From NCBI GenBank assembly GCA_951213105.1, contig OX578150.1, positions 19,570,022 through 19,634,021 of the forward strand: a DNA stretch of 64,000 bases, read 5' to 3'. A program made the translations under genes and the position numbers. This document shows positions 21,716 to 32,411 of this stretch, in pieces. Below the pieces are notes generated by a model. It saw only the letters and a list, made by a program, of their open reading frames with translations, was not told the DNA's origin and searched no databases. Position 1 is the first letter of the stretch. The number at the start of each line of letters is the position of its first letter. The stretch comes from Amaurobius ferox (taxonomy: Eukaryota; Arthropoda; Arachnida; Araneae; Amaurobiidae).

Positions 21716-24700
21716 GAACACAGTGCGGCTATCGAAGAAGCGCTGTCTGTGTTAATAACAGCAGTATGACCAGAACCAAGAGCCCAACTCCCAGATAATA
21801 GTTAATCGCACAAAATCCAGCTTGAAATACCGAATTAAAATTGTTTAACTTATATCTACTAACATGGATCAATTTATCATTTTCAAAAACACAAAAAGCA
21901 AAACCCACCTTACCGTCAATCTTCGACCTATCCGTATAGATCTGAAAATGGGGCACATCACCAGCACACTCCAGGACAAGAACCCTCTCGTCCAACGGGA
22001 GGGATCCCAACAGAATCCGGTCATCGAATCTTGACGAGGGAGGCAGCAAGGGATCGGCAAATAGAGTGGACCTCCTCTTCCAAAAGTGGAACTTCTTATG
22101 GCTAACCTCAAGAACTGCCTGAATGGGTGGGATGCCCAGGAGAGCGAGATAAACCGACTTAGGGAGAGGTCCGATACGCTCCGATCTGCAGAAGGAATGC
22201 CTCTGCAGGAAACGGAGCCGCAGTCCCTGCTCTTTCGTCAGAGTTCCAGCCCACACTCCGGCGCAGTAACAGACCACCTTCTCCACCACAGCGGAATACC
22301 AACATTTCATCATTCTCCTATCAGCACCCCATCTAGACCCGGCAATCTTTAATAACCCAGCAGCCAAAGAATAGCACTTGTTAAAAAGAAAATTAATATG
22401 AGGAGTCCAGGACAAATTACATACTATCATAACTCCAAGGTAATTGAGCTCTCGAACCACTGAAACAGATTTACCATCTATCCTAAATATTGGATTTCTG
22501 GCCCAAGACCTCTTAGCGGCAATAACCAAAGCTTTAGTTTTTTAGACAGAAACGGTCAAACAAAGACTACGAAGAAAGGCCGAGACGTCACCCAAAAGCC
22601 GGTTCATGCTCTCCTCCAGGTCCCGCCGAACCCTACCAAAGGCAACCACTGCAAGGACGTCGGCAAAGACCTGGAGAAGGCAGTTTTCAGTCCCCAGGTG
22701 AAGAATTCCATTAAAATATAGGTTCCACAGGAAAGGGGCCAGGATGGAGCCCTGGGGGCATCCCATACTGACCCCCTTCAAAAATTCCGAGCCACCAGCA
22801 CGGTATGTAACAGTACGATGAGAAAGATAAGAATAAATAAATTTACTATAAAAAATACGACCAACTTCCTCAAATACCTCCTGAAGCACATGCCAGTTTA
22901 AATTATCAAAGGCAGATTTTATGTCGATGAGGACAACCTCACTGTGTCGAACCCCGCAATATGATTTAATCCTTTCCAACAGGTTAAAACAAGCGTCTTC
23001 TGTACTGCGAAGCTCTCGGAATCCGAATTGACAATCATGCAAAACATTATTGATAGTTGACCAATGTTAAGTTTATTAACAAAGATGCGCTCGATTATCT
23101 TCCCCAGGGTAGGCAGCAGGCATATAGGACGACAAAAGTCACACCGTCCAGGATCTCGTCCTTCCTTCCTGAGAAAAATAACCTCTGCACATCTAAGAAG
23201 GCGAGGGAAATATCTGTGAGTTATAAAGTGAAATTTATAAAGTTTGTAAAAAAGGCAAGATAAGGACCAAATAGGCCTCTCCAAACGTCGTAGTCAATAA
23301 GATCCAGGCCGGGGGTCTTACCCCGACCCAGATTCCTCATGACTAAGGCGCGGATTTTGATGAAATCTGCATTTTTTTGCATTTTTTTAATTTTTTTTAA
23401 TTTTTCCCTTTTATGGGCATTTTTGAGCATTTTCAGGGCATTTTGAGCATTTTTGAGGCAATATTTAGCATTTTTATAAGATTTCCTATATTTAGGTATT
23501 TTTTTTCATTTTTAGTTTTCTATACTTTCTGTTGCAGTGTGTTTTTGCTAATTCCTGTCTTAGCATCTTTACAAACAACCCCCCGGGGCCGCAAGACTTC
23601 TTCCCGTTTTGTGGTGCAAACAGGTATTTCCATGGTATAAAAACTTATATTCCGACAATAGAAGATCGTTTACATTTGAGAACATTCGGAAACACCTAAT
23701 AATTCAATGTAATTCCGATGTTATCATGGGAAATTGGATTATCGCAGTTCAGGATAATAAAAGTTTTAAGTCAGGAATTTATACATATAAATTTTTTATT
23801 ACAACAATTTAGATTATTTGTATTTACTCAAAACTTTCGAAATTGTATCATGAATTAACTAAATTTATTTTTCATGTCGTTCTTTTTTTAAGTTCATAAT
23901 AATGTAAAACTTTAAGGGCATTTTTAGTGAATTTTTAAGTAATCAAACTCCGCGCCTTACTCATAACCATCAAAACTTCAGACTCCGAGACAATACACTT
24001 AGGGAAAGTCAGGGGAATATCAGGGAAATCCACAAAGGAAGGATCATCAGGAAAGCTGTGATTGAGAAGGCGATTCACCTTTACATCGAAGGAAGGATTA
24101 GGCTCACTTTCAAATTGTAAAAGTAGTCCAGGGGAAGATCTGGGCTTGCCCATGGCCACTTTAAAAGTGGCACCAAACAGTTTTTCGTTGTTAGTACAAA
24201 ATTGTTTCCAGCTATCGTTTCTGGATTTATTAAGTGAATATCTGTATTTAGCCCTATTTTTTCTATATTTTACTAGTATTTCATTGATTACCTCAGGATC
24301 ACTTCCCAGATTTTTCAGCGAACGAAGCCGACGAGAAAGGGCAGACACATAGTTTCGCATAGTCACTAGTTCGATAGTCCACCAGGAAAACTTTGGAACC
24401 CTTCGTTTCTCACGCTTTCTAAGTGAGAATAGTGCACAGTCTCCCACACTTTTACAAAGTTTAGCAGTAAAATTTTCAAATTGTTCATGATCTTTAACTT
24501 TAAGTATTTCATTTTTCAAGGTGTTATAATGATTTCTAAATTTGTAAAGAAGCCTACCAATGCCGAATCGTGTTTTAAAGTGAAAATCCCCAGAGGTACT
24601 GCAGTTAACCCCAACTGTATAAAGGAAATAAAACGATGATCACTAAAGGATTTGGAATCGAGAATCTTCCGGTCTGATATCAAAGAATGTATTCTAGAAC

Positions 24701-24967
24701 CCACGATCGTCATCTCCGGCCAACCAGTTCCCGAATGAGAAACAAAGGTCGGACCGTACCCGATGTCGTTACAAATAATAAGGTCGTTCACAATGCAGAA
24801 CCCACCCACACTCGTGCCACGGCAGTCCTCAAATCCGTACCCCCAAAGCTTAAACCTAGAGTTGCCCACCATGATGCAATCCAGGCTCCCAAAGTTGATC
24901 AAGGAAAATTCATCAACCTGGGCCTCGATGTCATCATGAGGGTGAAAATAGATACTAGAAATAGGTT
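21716..24967 (-). pseudogene. R1-like LINE ORF2 (EN-RT-RNase H), truncated and broken
   Basis: A different LINE family from A. In sense: endonuclease C-terminal half (24967-24500; IVNDLIICNDIGYGPTFVSHSG, and SDHRFISF near the end of the domain), then a linker with a WWTIEL stretch. The RT follows with GRGKTPGLDLIDYDVW, FGFRELRSTEDACFNLLERI, VVLIDIKSAFDNL, GCPQGSILAPFLWNLYFNGIL and a catalytic box mutated to FADVLAVV. RNase H starts at IYTDRSKIDGKVGFAF (the usual Gly is Arg) and is cut at 21716 after the AELCAI-equivalent region. The coding sequence is interrupted at 23344-23959 by a hAT MITE. GCPQGSILAPFLWN and the RNase H suggest the R1/LOA group. Codon use is more GC-rich than in family A. 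Inactive. Confidence 0.8.
23344..23959. mobile_element. 616-bp non-autonomous hAT element (MITE)
   Basis: Terminal inverted repeats start TAAGGCGCGGATTTTGAT (left) and, reverse-complemented, TAAGGCGCGGAGTTTGAT (right). They are flanked by an 8-bp duplication, CTCATGAC at 23336-23343 and CTCATAAC at 23960-23967, the length typical of hAT. Removing it leaves the R1-like RT reading frame continuous across the site. Inside are subterminal GCATTTTT repeats and no transposase. Confidence 0.88.
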
Positions 24968-25044
24968 CGTTGGTTGGTTGGTTGGTTGATTATGGTTTAA
25001 TGGCACAAGATCCAAAGAGGATATGCTGCACCAGACATATGGTA
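24968..25044 (-). mobile_element. LINE family A 3'-end insertion S3 (about 77 bp)
   Basis: Four CCAA tail units and the terminal 3' UTR, ending in sense at about ATACCATATGTCTGG, a few bases 5' of the other short insertions. No convincing target duplication was found, so its borders are approximate. Confidence 0.75.
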
Positions 25045-25045
25045 T

Positions 25046-25228
25046 GACCACACTCTGGACCAGAGGAATACAGAAAATATTTACTATTATATCTCTCCTG
25101 TCCAGTTTAAATCTCCTCTCATGGTATTGAGCACAATGTTGCTTAAGATCATTAAGACGCTCCAGCGCATGCCTAATTGATGGAGAGTCAATATCAAGTT
25201 CGTCAAAATAGTCTAATAAATCATCCAT
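25046..25228 (-). CDS. Small acidic open frame, unknown
   Basis: An open frame of about 61 codons starting MDDLLDYFDELDIDSPSIRH, then LERLNDLKQHCAQYHERRF. It is rich in acidic residues at the N-terminus and likely helical. I do not recognise a family. It lies just upstream (in sense) of the S3 insertion and the R1-like LINE, on the same strand, so it could be the end of that element's ORF1 or an unrelated remnant. The composition looks coding, but no supporting signals are visible. Confidence 0.3.
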
Positions 25229-26485
25229 GTTGTCAAAATAATATGCTCAAGGCTCAATACGGGATTATTGTATTAATACCAGAAGGCCAAGTAATCTCAG
25301 TGTCTTCAAACAGGATAATATTTATCAAGTCACAGATAACAGAAAACGCAAGTCCACAAATCACCAAACAGAGTAGTAAATCATAAATCTCAATCCAATT
25401 GACCAGTGTGAGCCACGGAGAAAGTTCCGAAGAAATTAATTTCCGGATGTCCCCAAACTGAGAAGCATTCCCAAAGATACCGGGTTTGACCAGTGTAATG
25501 TCCGGAGGAGTTCCTGTATTCACGCAGTAAAGTACGTGAGCATGCGCAGAAACACAAATATGATCAAAAATTGAAATGCGTAATAACACTAAATAAGGGT
25601 ATTTCGATATAAAAAGTAGATAAATGGAGAGATCTAAAAGGATATGCACTGAATTTCAACTCAGAATATGAAATTATATACAATAAATACTATAAAAAAA
25701 ACCAAAGTTTCAAAATTGAGTATCCCTCCGCATCAAAGTTCAAGATCAGCAAGGGAAAAATTACACTAAATATACAGAAATATGCTTAACTAAAGAGTAT
25801 ATATACAATATTTCACTATATAACAACAGATCCAATGCATTAAAACAGGAAAATTTGCTTCAATTTCACCATGATAGATTCGTATCTCCAGACAACAAAG
25901 GTGGTGTCACTATACGAAAGTTCATCAGAGTTAATTAAAGCTTTCAAACAGTTTAGAATAGGATTCTATTTATATCAAGCACAGTTTTCAGAGTATATAA
26001 GTGGAAATCAAGAAGGATCGGACAGTTTTTTACTGTATATCACCACAGAAGCAATATAGTTTTCCAGAAAACAAAGGTGACGTCACTGTACAACAAGTTC
26101 ATCAGAGTTAAATTATGCATTCAAAAATGTTTAATAACGGTAACTCCAGCAGGAACAAACACTATACCAGACATATATTAGTAGAAATAAGAAGAAACAG
26201 GTCAATCCGTACAGTAGATCTCCGTTGAAAAATCGGAAACGATGGCATTATCTTCGCGAAAGCACTCAGATCGCCGATCAAAGCACAGCCAAACTGCAGA
26301 TTTTTAATTCAACTTTATAAGCAAATCGAGGCACATTAAATCAAATTTAATAAGCACGAAACGTTCACAAACTTCTAAGCTACACGAATATCATCACTTC
26401 AACACTCAGAATCATCTATAAACACAAATCAAAAAGCACTGCGGAAAACGCCGTCAACAACCATAGCCAAGTTTTGGAAGAATTA
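25229..26485. other. Non-coding AT-rich stretch with a diverged direct repeat
   Basis: No gene recognised. ACAAAGGTGGTGTCACTATA near 25895 and ACAAAGGTGACGTCACTGTA near 26071 begin two similar segments, each followed by GTTCATCAGAGTTAA and a TTCAAA..GTTT stretch; the period is about 176 bp. The second contains a TGACGTCA palindrome. The stretch ends at the solitary LINE 5' UTR at 26486, where ORF1 coding sequence would be expected but is absent. Confidence 0.5.
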
Positions 26486-27107
26486 ATTCTCCATGCTTGT
26501 AACCACTAAATGAAAAACCACAGATTCCTTCCAGTTCAAATGGAGCCCCCACTAGGCTCCGTCTCCCCACACTTTTCTAATGTGCCAAGTGTAACCGCCG
26601 GAGCCATTCGCAAAGCTAGATGATGGAGAGCGGGCCATAACGTGCACCTGGTGCACAAGGCCCATGGACCAGCAATGATCCATGGGGGATTTCTCGATAT
26701 GAAACACTCTCCATCTAACCAACGCAACCAAGGGACTCACCTCTGGAACCGTTTGCTACAGACATTTCTCAAAAGCAAAACTACTGATGCACGCAGCTCT
26801 ACCCCTTTCGCATCACACCCACATGAACCCATTCTCGAGCCCAAACAGTGTACCTTACGGCAGGGGCCGAAGAGTGGTACAAGGGCCCATAGAGCAGATG
26901 TGATGTTTACTAAGAGCTCGGCATTGATGACACCAGCAGCTGAGAGGGACTAGAAATACAAAACACAAAAGGAGAACAAAAGAAAAAAAGAAGGGGAAAG
27001 GAGGAGGAAAATGAAAGAGAGAGAAAGAAAAAAGGAAAGAAAAGGATTACTAAGGTACCTCGGGATTGCAACACCCGTATTCACTAAAGAAGTGAACCCC
27101 TGAGAGG
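26486..27107 (-). promoter_or_regulatory. Solitary LINE 5' UTR module without ORF1
   Basis: A near-complete 5' UTR of the family A type, from the ATG position (26492-26494) to its 5' terminus at about 27107. No ORF1-like sequence lies downstream of the ATG; the reading meets a stop at once. Near 26520-26560 it shares features with the plus-strand LINE's 5' UTR (TTCCAGTTC rather than TTCCAGATC next to the GAGCCCCC block), so it looks intermediate between the two families. Confidence 0.75.
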
Positions 27108-27109
27108 CA

Positions 27110-27990
27110 AAAAACATGTGGATAAAAAAAAATCGACTGAAGGAAATGGAGATATTAAGTATAATTTCTTTGCTGTTGGAAAGAATAGCGTATTACATGC
27201 TGAATACTTAGTTACAGCTTTTATAGTCGAACATAATTTGCCACTAAGTTGCACAGACCATATAGGCTCCTTACTTCGAAAATGTTTCCCAACAACAAAG
27301 TTGCAAAGAAGTATGGCTGTGTACGAACGAAAATGACAGCTATCATTAAACAGATGGGAGCAGAAGAAGAAAATGCCATCTGGCAATAATGATTCTGATA
27401 AAAAAAGTTGTACCCTATTGTGGTCATTTTCTTTGATAATCAGTACTCTTCAATTGAAAGTTCTTTTCTTGGTATTCCAGTGCTCGAAGGCGACTAAACT
27501 GGATGGAATATTGATACTATGATTTTAGATAATTTAAAATCAAGTTTTATCCCAATTAGGAACTGTATTGCCCTTGGCTGTGGTTGGATGGTTGATTAGG
27601 GATTTTTGGCACAAGATCCAAAAAGGATATGCTGCGCCAGTCATATCCTATGACTGTGACAATGCCCCTGTTATAATAGGGAACAGAGTGTAGTATCTGT
27701 CCTAAAAGAAGTACAATCTGAATTATTTGTTTGAATGTTTATGTCATCAATCTGGCTGCAGACAAAGGTGCTAAAGGTGCCTGTGAAGATTGATGAAGTT
27801 CTTTTAGACATGTTCTATTATTTTGAGAAGAGTTCTAAGAGGAAAGAAAGTTTAAAGAAGTTTTATATACTCTGTGATAAAGAAGCGAGGAAGATTTTCA
27901 AACATATACAAATGAGATGGTTGTCATTGGGGAGATGTTTGGTATGCATGTTTGACCGATGGGAACCACTTACTTTTGAGGGTTTTTTTT
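27110..27990 (+). pseudogene. hAT-like transposase relic, N-terminal and central part
   Basis: A decayed ORF with scattered stops. It reads YNFFAVGKNSVLHAEYLVT, FIVEHNLPLSCTDHIGSLL, then after the S4 insertion DCDNAPVIIGNR, and finally IQMRWLSLGRCLVCMFDRW. The order AE..VTAFIVEHN / DNAPV..GNR / RWLSLGRCL..RWEPL is that of hAT-derived proteins of the ZMYM/ZNF862/DUF4371 type. The catalytic core is incomplete. The relic continues after a nested insertion at 29798. It is interrupted at 27583 (S4) and 28005 (SINE). Confidence 0.65.
27583..27651 (-). mobile_element. 69-bp LINE 3'-end insertion S4
   Basis: CCAA-type tail and terminal 3' UTR in the GATTAGGGATTTTTGGC variant, inserted in the hAT-like relic between GGCTGTG (27576-27582) and GACTGTG (27652-27658). 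That gives a 7-bp imperfect duplication whose removal restores the GCDNAPV reading. It ends at the same hairpin as S1 and S2. Confidence 0.8.
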
Positions 27991-28004
27991 AGAATGAGTG
28001 AAAT

Positions 28005-28219
28005 GTTGTTGAGACCCAGATTGTCCGACATACCAGAAAAGTGTAAGGTAACTGGTGTAAGGACGGACAGGAAGTGCCACCCAATTTAGACCAGAAACCA
28101 GTGGGGGAGGTATCCACAGGGACCGTACCCTCCTTCCCCTACTACCAACCTCTCAGAAGGACTTACGGACCCACATATTTAACGTGATCGTACTCCACAT
28201 AAACATGGCGGCAGTTGTG
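28005..28219 (-). mobile_element. 5S-derived SINE, 5'-truncated copy
   Basis: Reverse complement of the 3' body of the SINE at 32412-32792 (GTTGTTGAGACCCAGA at its tail end, and a shared CCACAGGGACCGTACCCTCC block). The 5S-like head is missing. It is inserted in the hAT-like relic with the duplication AGAATGAGTGAAAT at 27991-28004 and 29784-29797, perfect at 14 bp. Its 5' edge was split by LINE copy D. Confidence 0.9.
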
Positions 28220-28220
28220 A

Positions 28221-29771
28221 TGTTGGTTGGTTGGTTGATTATGGCTTAATGGCACAAATTCCAAAGAGGATATGCTGCGCCAGACATATGGTACCAAGAT
28301 ACATAAATTAGTATGGATTAAAGCACTTGTATAATTTAAAAGAGTGATAATGTGTGAAAAAACCATGACTATAGAATATGTACAACAATGAAAACGAGAT
28401 GAAAAATGACTAAAAAGTTATAAAAGGTGAAGTTAAAAATGATGGAAAAAACTAATGTCCAGTAGGAATGGGAAAAGCTGCTCCAAATGAGGATTTTCTC
28501 CAATCAATTCTGCCAAATGTATAGTATAAGTCTTGAAATGCTTAAAACAGAACTGTTTATATTTCGAACACTCAATTAAAATATGTTTGATACTTGCTGA
28601 CGTCTGACAACTATTACAAAAGGGTTCAATTTCTCCTAAAAGTAAGTGTCTATGGGTAAAACGAGTATGGCCAATGCGCAAACGAGTTAATATAACATCA
28701 AGTTTCCTACACTGAAAACTAGTCCACTTTTGTATTAAAGGCTTTATCTCATACAATTTATTTTGAGTTTGCTGATTCCATGAATGTTGACATTTATCAT
28801 ATAATATTTTACTAATAGTTTTTTTTAATACCTGTCAAAGAAATGGGATGATTCAGAATATAATTAGCTGTTTTTGCAGCAGTATCAGCCAATTCATTTC
28901 CCTTTATACGAACATGCCCCGGAACCCAACAAAATTGAATATGGTGTCCTTGTGCCTTCAGACGATGCACAAGTTGGAGGATATCTGAGGCAATGGGATG
29001 AAGCATGGCCATTCTGGATGAAAGTAATTGCAAAGAACTTAATGAATCTGTATATATGATGTATTTTTTTACCCTTTGATGAGTGATGAAAATTAATGAC
29101 TGGTGAATTGCTGTGATTTCTGCAGTAAAAATGGAGCATGAGGTATGAAGTTTAAAAGACTTAACTATATCATTACATACATAAGCAAATCCGACATGTG
29201 CTGCTGTTTTGGAGCCATCTGTAAAAATAGGAGTGAACTCCTTAAATAAATCTCTATGTTCTGCAAAAAGTTGAACATAAATGGAATCAGGTGTACTACT
29301 CTTTAAAAAATTATCAAAAGGATTGAGATAAATTAAATTTGGGACTTGCCATGGAGGTGTTTCACAAGCCTTTCTCTTTCTAACATTGAGATTTTCTAGT
29401 GGCGTTGATAATAAACTATTGCACATTCGCATGCCAAAAGAAGGAATACAGGAGGGTCGGGCGAAATACAGCTGATCGTACTGCACATCTAGGATGATCT
29501 TTTGCAAAGGATGGTAGTTCATAGACATGACTCTAAAGTGATAATTCAGTGAGATCTGTTCTCGCCTGAGTTCGAGTGATGTCTCATTTCAGTCAACGTA
29601 TATGCTTTGAATAAGAGAAGAGAGAGTTTTGAAGGCACCAGAACAAATACGAAAAGCATTATTATGAATTGGATTGAGCTTCTTAAGCACAGATGCTCAT
29701 GCTGATCCATACACAGAACATCCATAGTCAAGCTTTGACCGAATAACAGCTCTATAGATTCGAAGCATGGA
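28221..29771 (-). mobile_element. LINE family A copy D, 5'-truncated, inside the SINE
   Basis: A 1.55-kb 3' part of family A: tail, 3' UTR, RNase H (IFTDGSKTAAHVGFAYVC near 29220, FCWVPGHVRIKGNELAD near 28920) and the RT C-terminal region, truncated in sense at GAAUCUAUAGAGC near 29760. It is flanked by GCGGCAGTTGTGA at 28208-28220 and 29772-29784, a perfect 13-bp duplication of SINE sequence. The ORF is broken near 28800 and 28450. Confidence 0.92.
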
Positions 29772-29797
29772 GCGGCAGTTGTGAGAATGAGTGAAAT

Positions 29798-30900
29798 CTG
29801 GAGTTGTCTGGTGTAAGTTTGTTAGCATCCTTTTCAATCCCAAAGCAAAGAAAAATAAATGAGAAGCCATTTGAAAGTGTTTTGGATAAAAGTCTCTCAA
29901 CAAATAAGTCAGAAAAGAAGCGAAAAGTTCAATTTGACTGTCTTTTACTAAATAAAAAGTCTCATGTAATGATCAAATCTGTTGATAAACCTAAGAAATA
30001 GTCTCTAAGGATGAAGTCTTCTGAAACTCCTAACAACGGAGAATAATAATTATATAAAGTTTTGTTGTTTTTTTTCCGATCTAAATAAAACATTTTGTTC
30101 ATTTTTACTGCTCATTGTTCCTGTATTTGATAAAGTGAATACAATTTTTCAAACAAAAGACCCATTAATTCATAATATGTGATCTATACTTTTGGAATTG
30201 CTGACAGAAATCCTAACTAAGTTTGTTTTACCTAAAGTGTTAAAAGAGAAACCTATTAACAAGCTTGTGTATAGTAATTCCCTTAATCAAAAAAGTGATT
30301 CTGATTTAATTATTGAACATACAACTGATAAACTTGTGTGAAAATAAGAAGAAAATATTCTACACTTCTGTAAGGAAGGTATCTCATAACAAGTTGTGAT
30401 TATATAATACATAAATTTTCATTTCACAATGATGTACTTATACTCACTATGATAGCAAATGTCACAATGATCACAGAAGCCTCATTTTCAAGTTTGAAAT
30501 ACTGTGGAAAAATTCCCAGTCATGCTATAAAAAGCTGAAAATGAAACTGAGGAAGATGTTTTTGATAAACTGCAGGCAAAATTTTGTGAATTTCAAGTGG
30601 AGGATGTCTCTTATGAAATTTTGAAAAAGAAAAGAGTTGATAAACAGTGGGCTTTGATCTCAAATATTCAGAATAGTTGAGGCAATAAATAATATTCAAG
30701 GCTCTCATATACTGTATTATCAATTTTGACTATTCCACACACAAATGCTGAGTGTAAAAGAATTCTTAGATAAGTGAACAAAATTAGGACTGAATTTAGA
30801 TCATCTCTCAAATGCAGCTCTAAAAAAATTGTTGATTATTAAGTGTCGACAAAAAAGAAAATGGTATGAAGAAAATTTTGATGAAAAATTCTTGAAAAAC
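29798..30900 (+). pseudogene. hAT-like transposase relic, C-terminal part
   Basis: Continuation of the relic from 27990 after the nested SINE/LINE. It is much decayed. Recognisable at the end are TIPHTNAECKRILR and VNKIRTEFRSSL near 30735-30815, resembling the hAT C-terminal dimerisation motif (P.SNAE.ERIFS.V..IK...R). The middle (29800-30640) has only short open stretches. Two short repeats, CAAACAATG.AGTAACAATG, near 30900-30945 mark the end. Confidence 0.5.
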
Positions 30901-31263
30901 TCAAACAATGTAGTAACAATGAAAACTCAAACAATGCAGTAACAATGTTGTCTCAAAAAAAAAAAAAAAATCTGAATTGCACCGATTTCAATTTTGTAAT
31001 TTTTTTTTTAAATATATTTAATTTCTAGTGTCTTACAGTCTGCAACTTTAATATTTTCCAGTCAATTTAATTATCCCACATGAACTAATCTGTTCAGCAT
31101 ATTTTCAATTGTTGTACTTTGGAAAACTTAAATATTTTCACTTAATCTTTAACAGATTTAAATAAATTTAATATGAAAATATATGTTTTTAGTTTTGTTT
31201 TAAATCTGATAATTATAATCATCACATATTTCAGTTTTATTTGTTGAAAAATCATGCTTATTA
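30901..31263. other. AT-rich spacer, no gene
   Basis: Poly-A run at 30955-30970, then AT-rich sequence with no coding pattern or recognised repeat. Confidence 0.5.
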
Positions 31264-31440
31264 TACAGTATGGCATCTATTATCTGGAATGCTTGGGACT
31301 TTGGACTTTCTGAATAAGGGGATTTTCCGTAATTTCGAACACTTTTCTAAAATCTACTGAAATATTCTACAATGTTATTGTAGAAAATTATAATTAAATT
31401 TTTAAGCATAAATGTATTACATAAAGCTTTTTTTGTAATG
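31264..31440 (+). mobile_element. Tigger/pogo terminal fragment
   Basis: Starts ACAGTATGGCATCTATTATC, then GGAATGCTTGGGACTTTGGA and GAATAAGGGGATTTTCCGTAA. It aligns over more than 150 bp with the reverse complement of 58805-58985. The CAGTA start, the internal imperfect palindrome (ATCTGGAATGCTTGGGAC / TCTGAATAAGGGG) and the ATTATCCGGA-like core are typical Tigger ends. No transposase follows; the rest is AT-rich decay. Confidence 0.75.
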
Positions 31441-32396
31441 AAAAATATACTTAATGAAATAAAATTTATTATATATTATTAAACATATATGTAATTAAAT
31501 TAGAATCAGATCTAGTAGTTAAGAAAAAATTATGAATATAGTTGGTGAAAACATAAAAGAAGTTTATTATTGAGGCTTAATAGAACACAAGTTTACACTA
31601 AAGATAATAACATTTCTTTACTTTTAATAAAATTATAACATCACATTTATGGAATACATATTACATGGAATACATATACATTATGGAATACATAAAATTT
31701 TAATATATTCTGTAAAAAGTTTTGTTTTTAAGAATCTAAATCATTGTTTTAATATATTTTTCTAGAAAATAGCTCTTCATTTCATTAACTACATGTTTGA
31801 AAAGTAATTTTTCTACATAAAACCTAAAATTATTAATAAAATATTAGTCGATGTAAACAGATTGCAAAAATTGAAAAGGTGTTTACAGTAAAAATAAATA
31901 TAATGAGGATCGTATACAAATGCTGATTTTCATAATATTGTCAGAAAATCTTTTTCAAATTGCCAACAAATATGTAAAACATATTAAAAACTTATCAACA
32001 TGCAAATTTAAAATCTTCTGCCAAATGTAAGCCATGGTTGCCGAATGAGCTATTTTTCATTAAGGGAGGGAGGAGGGGTTAAAATTTCTCCTTAAACACC
32101 AAGAGATTTGCACATTTGCCCAAAAATCGGCAGAAAATGTAGAAATTGGGTTCTTGTGAGAAAACAGTACTGTCTGAAGAGGTGAAAAGGAGATCCGTTC
32201 TAAATTACATTTCTTGGTATTTTGGACAATGATAACCTCAATGTTTTTCAGAAATTGGGATTTTAAAATGCTTTTTTTAATGTTCAATTAAAGGAAAAAA
32301 TATATCGGGCTAAAATTGCATTGCATAAAGGTGGAAGTGATATACTTATAAATATACATAAACTATGCACTATAGCACGGAAAAGCGAAGTTTGTC
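31441..32396. other. AT-rich non-coding stretch
   Basis: No gene or repeat family recognised. Short direct repeats of TGGAATACATA occur at 31650-31690. A GGGAGGGAGGAGGGG purine run lies near 32063. Confidence 0.5.
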
Positions 32397-32411
32397 ACAA
32401 TAAATATTTGG

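Noticed and set aside
26642..26953. Recurrent frame MHLVH(R/K)AHGPA(R/M)IHGGFLDMKHS seen in every 5' UTR copy on the antisense strand
   Set aside because: Its repeated occurrence reflects the repeated DNA. It is antisense to the leader, differs by indels between copies and lacks any known domain. Kept only as a curiosity.
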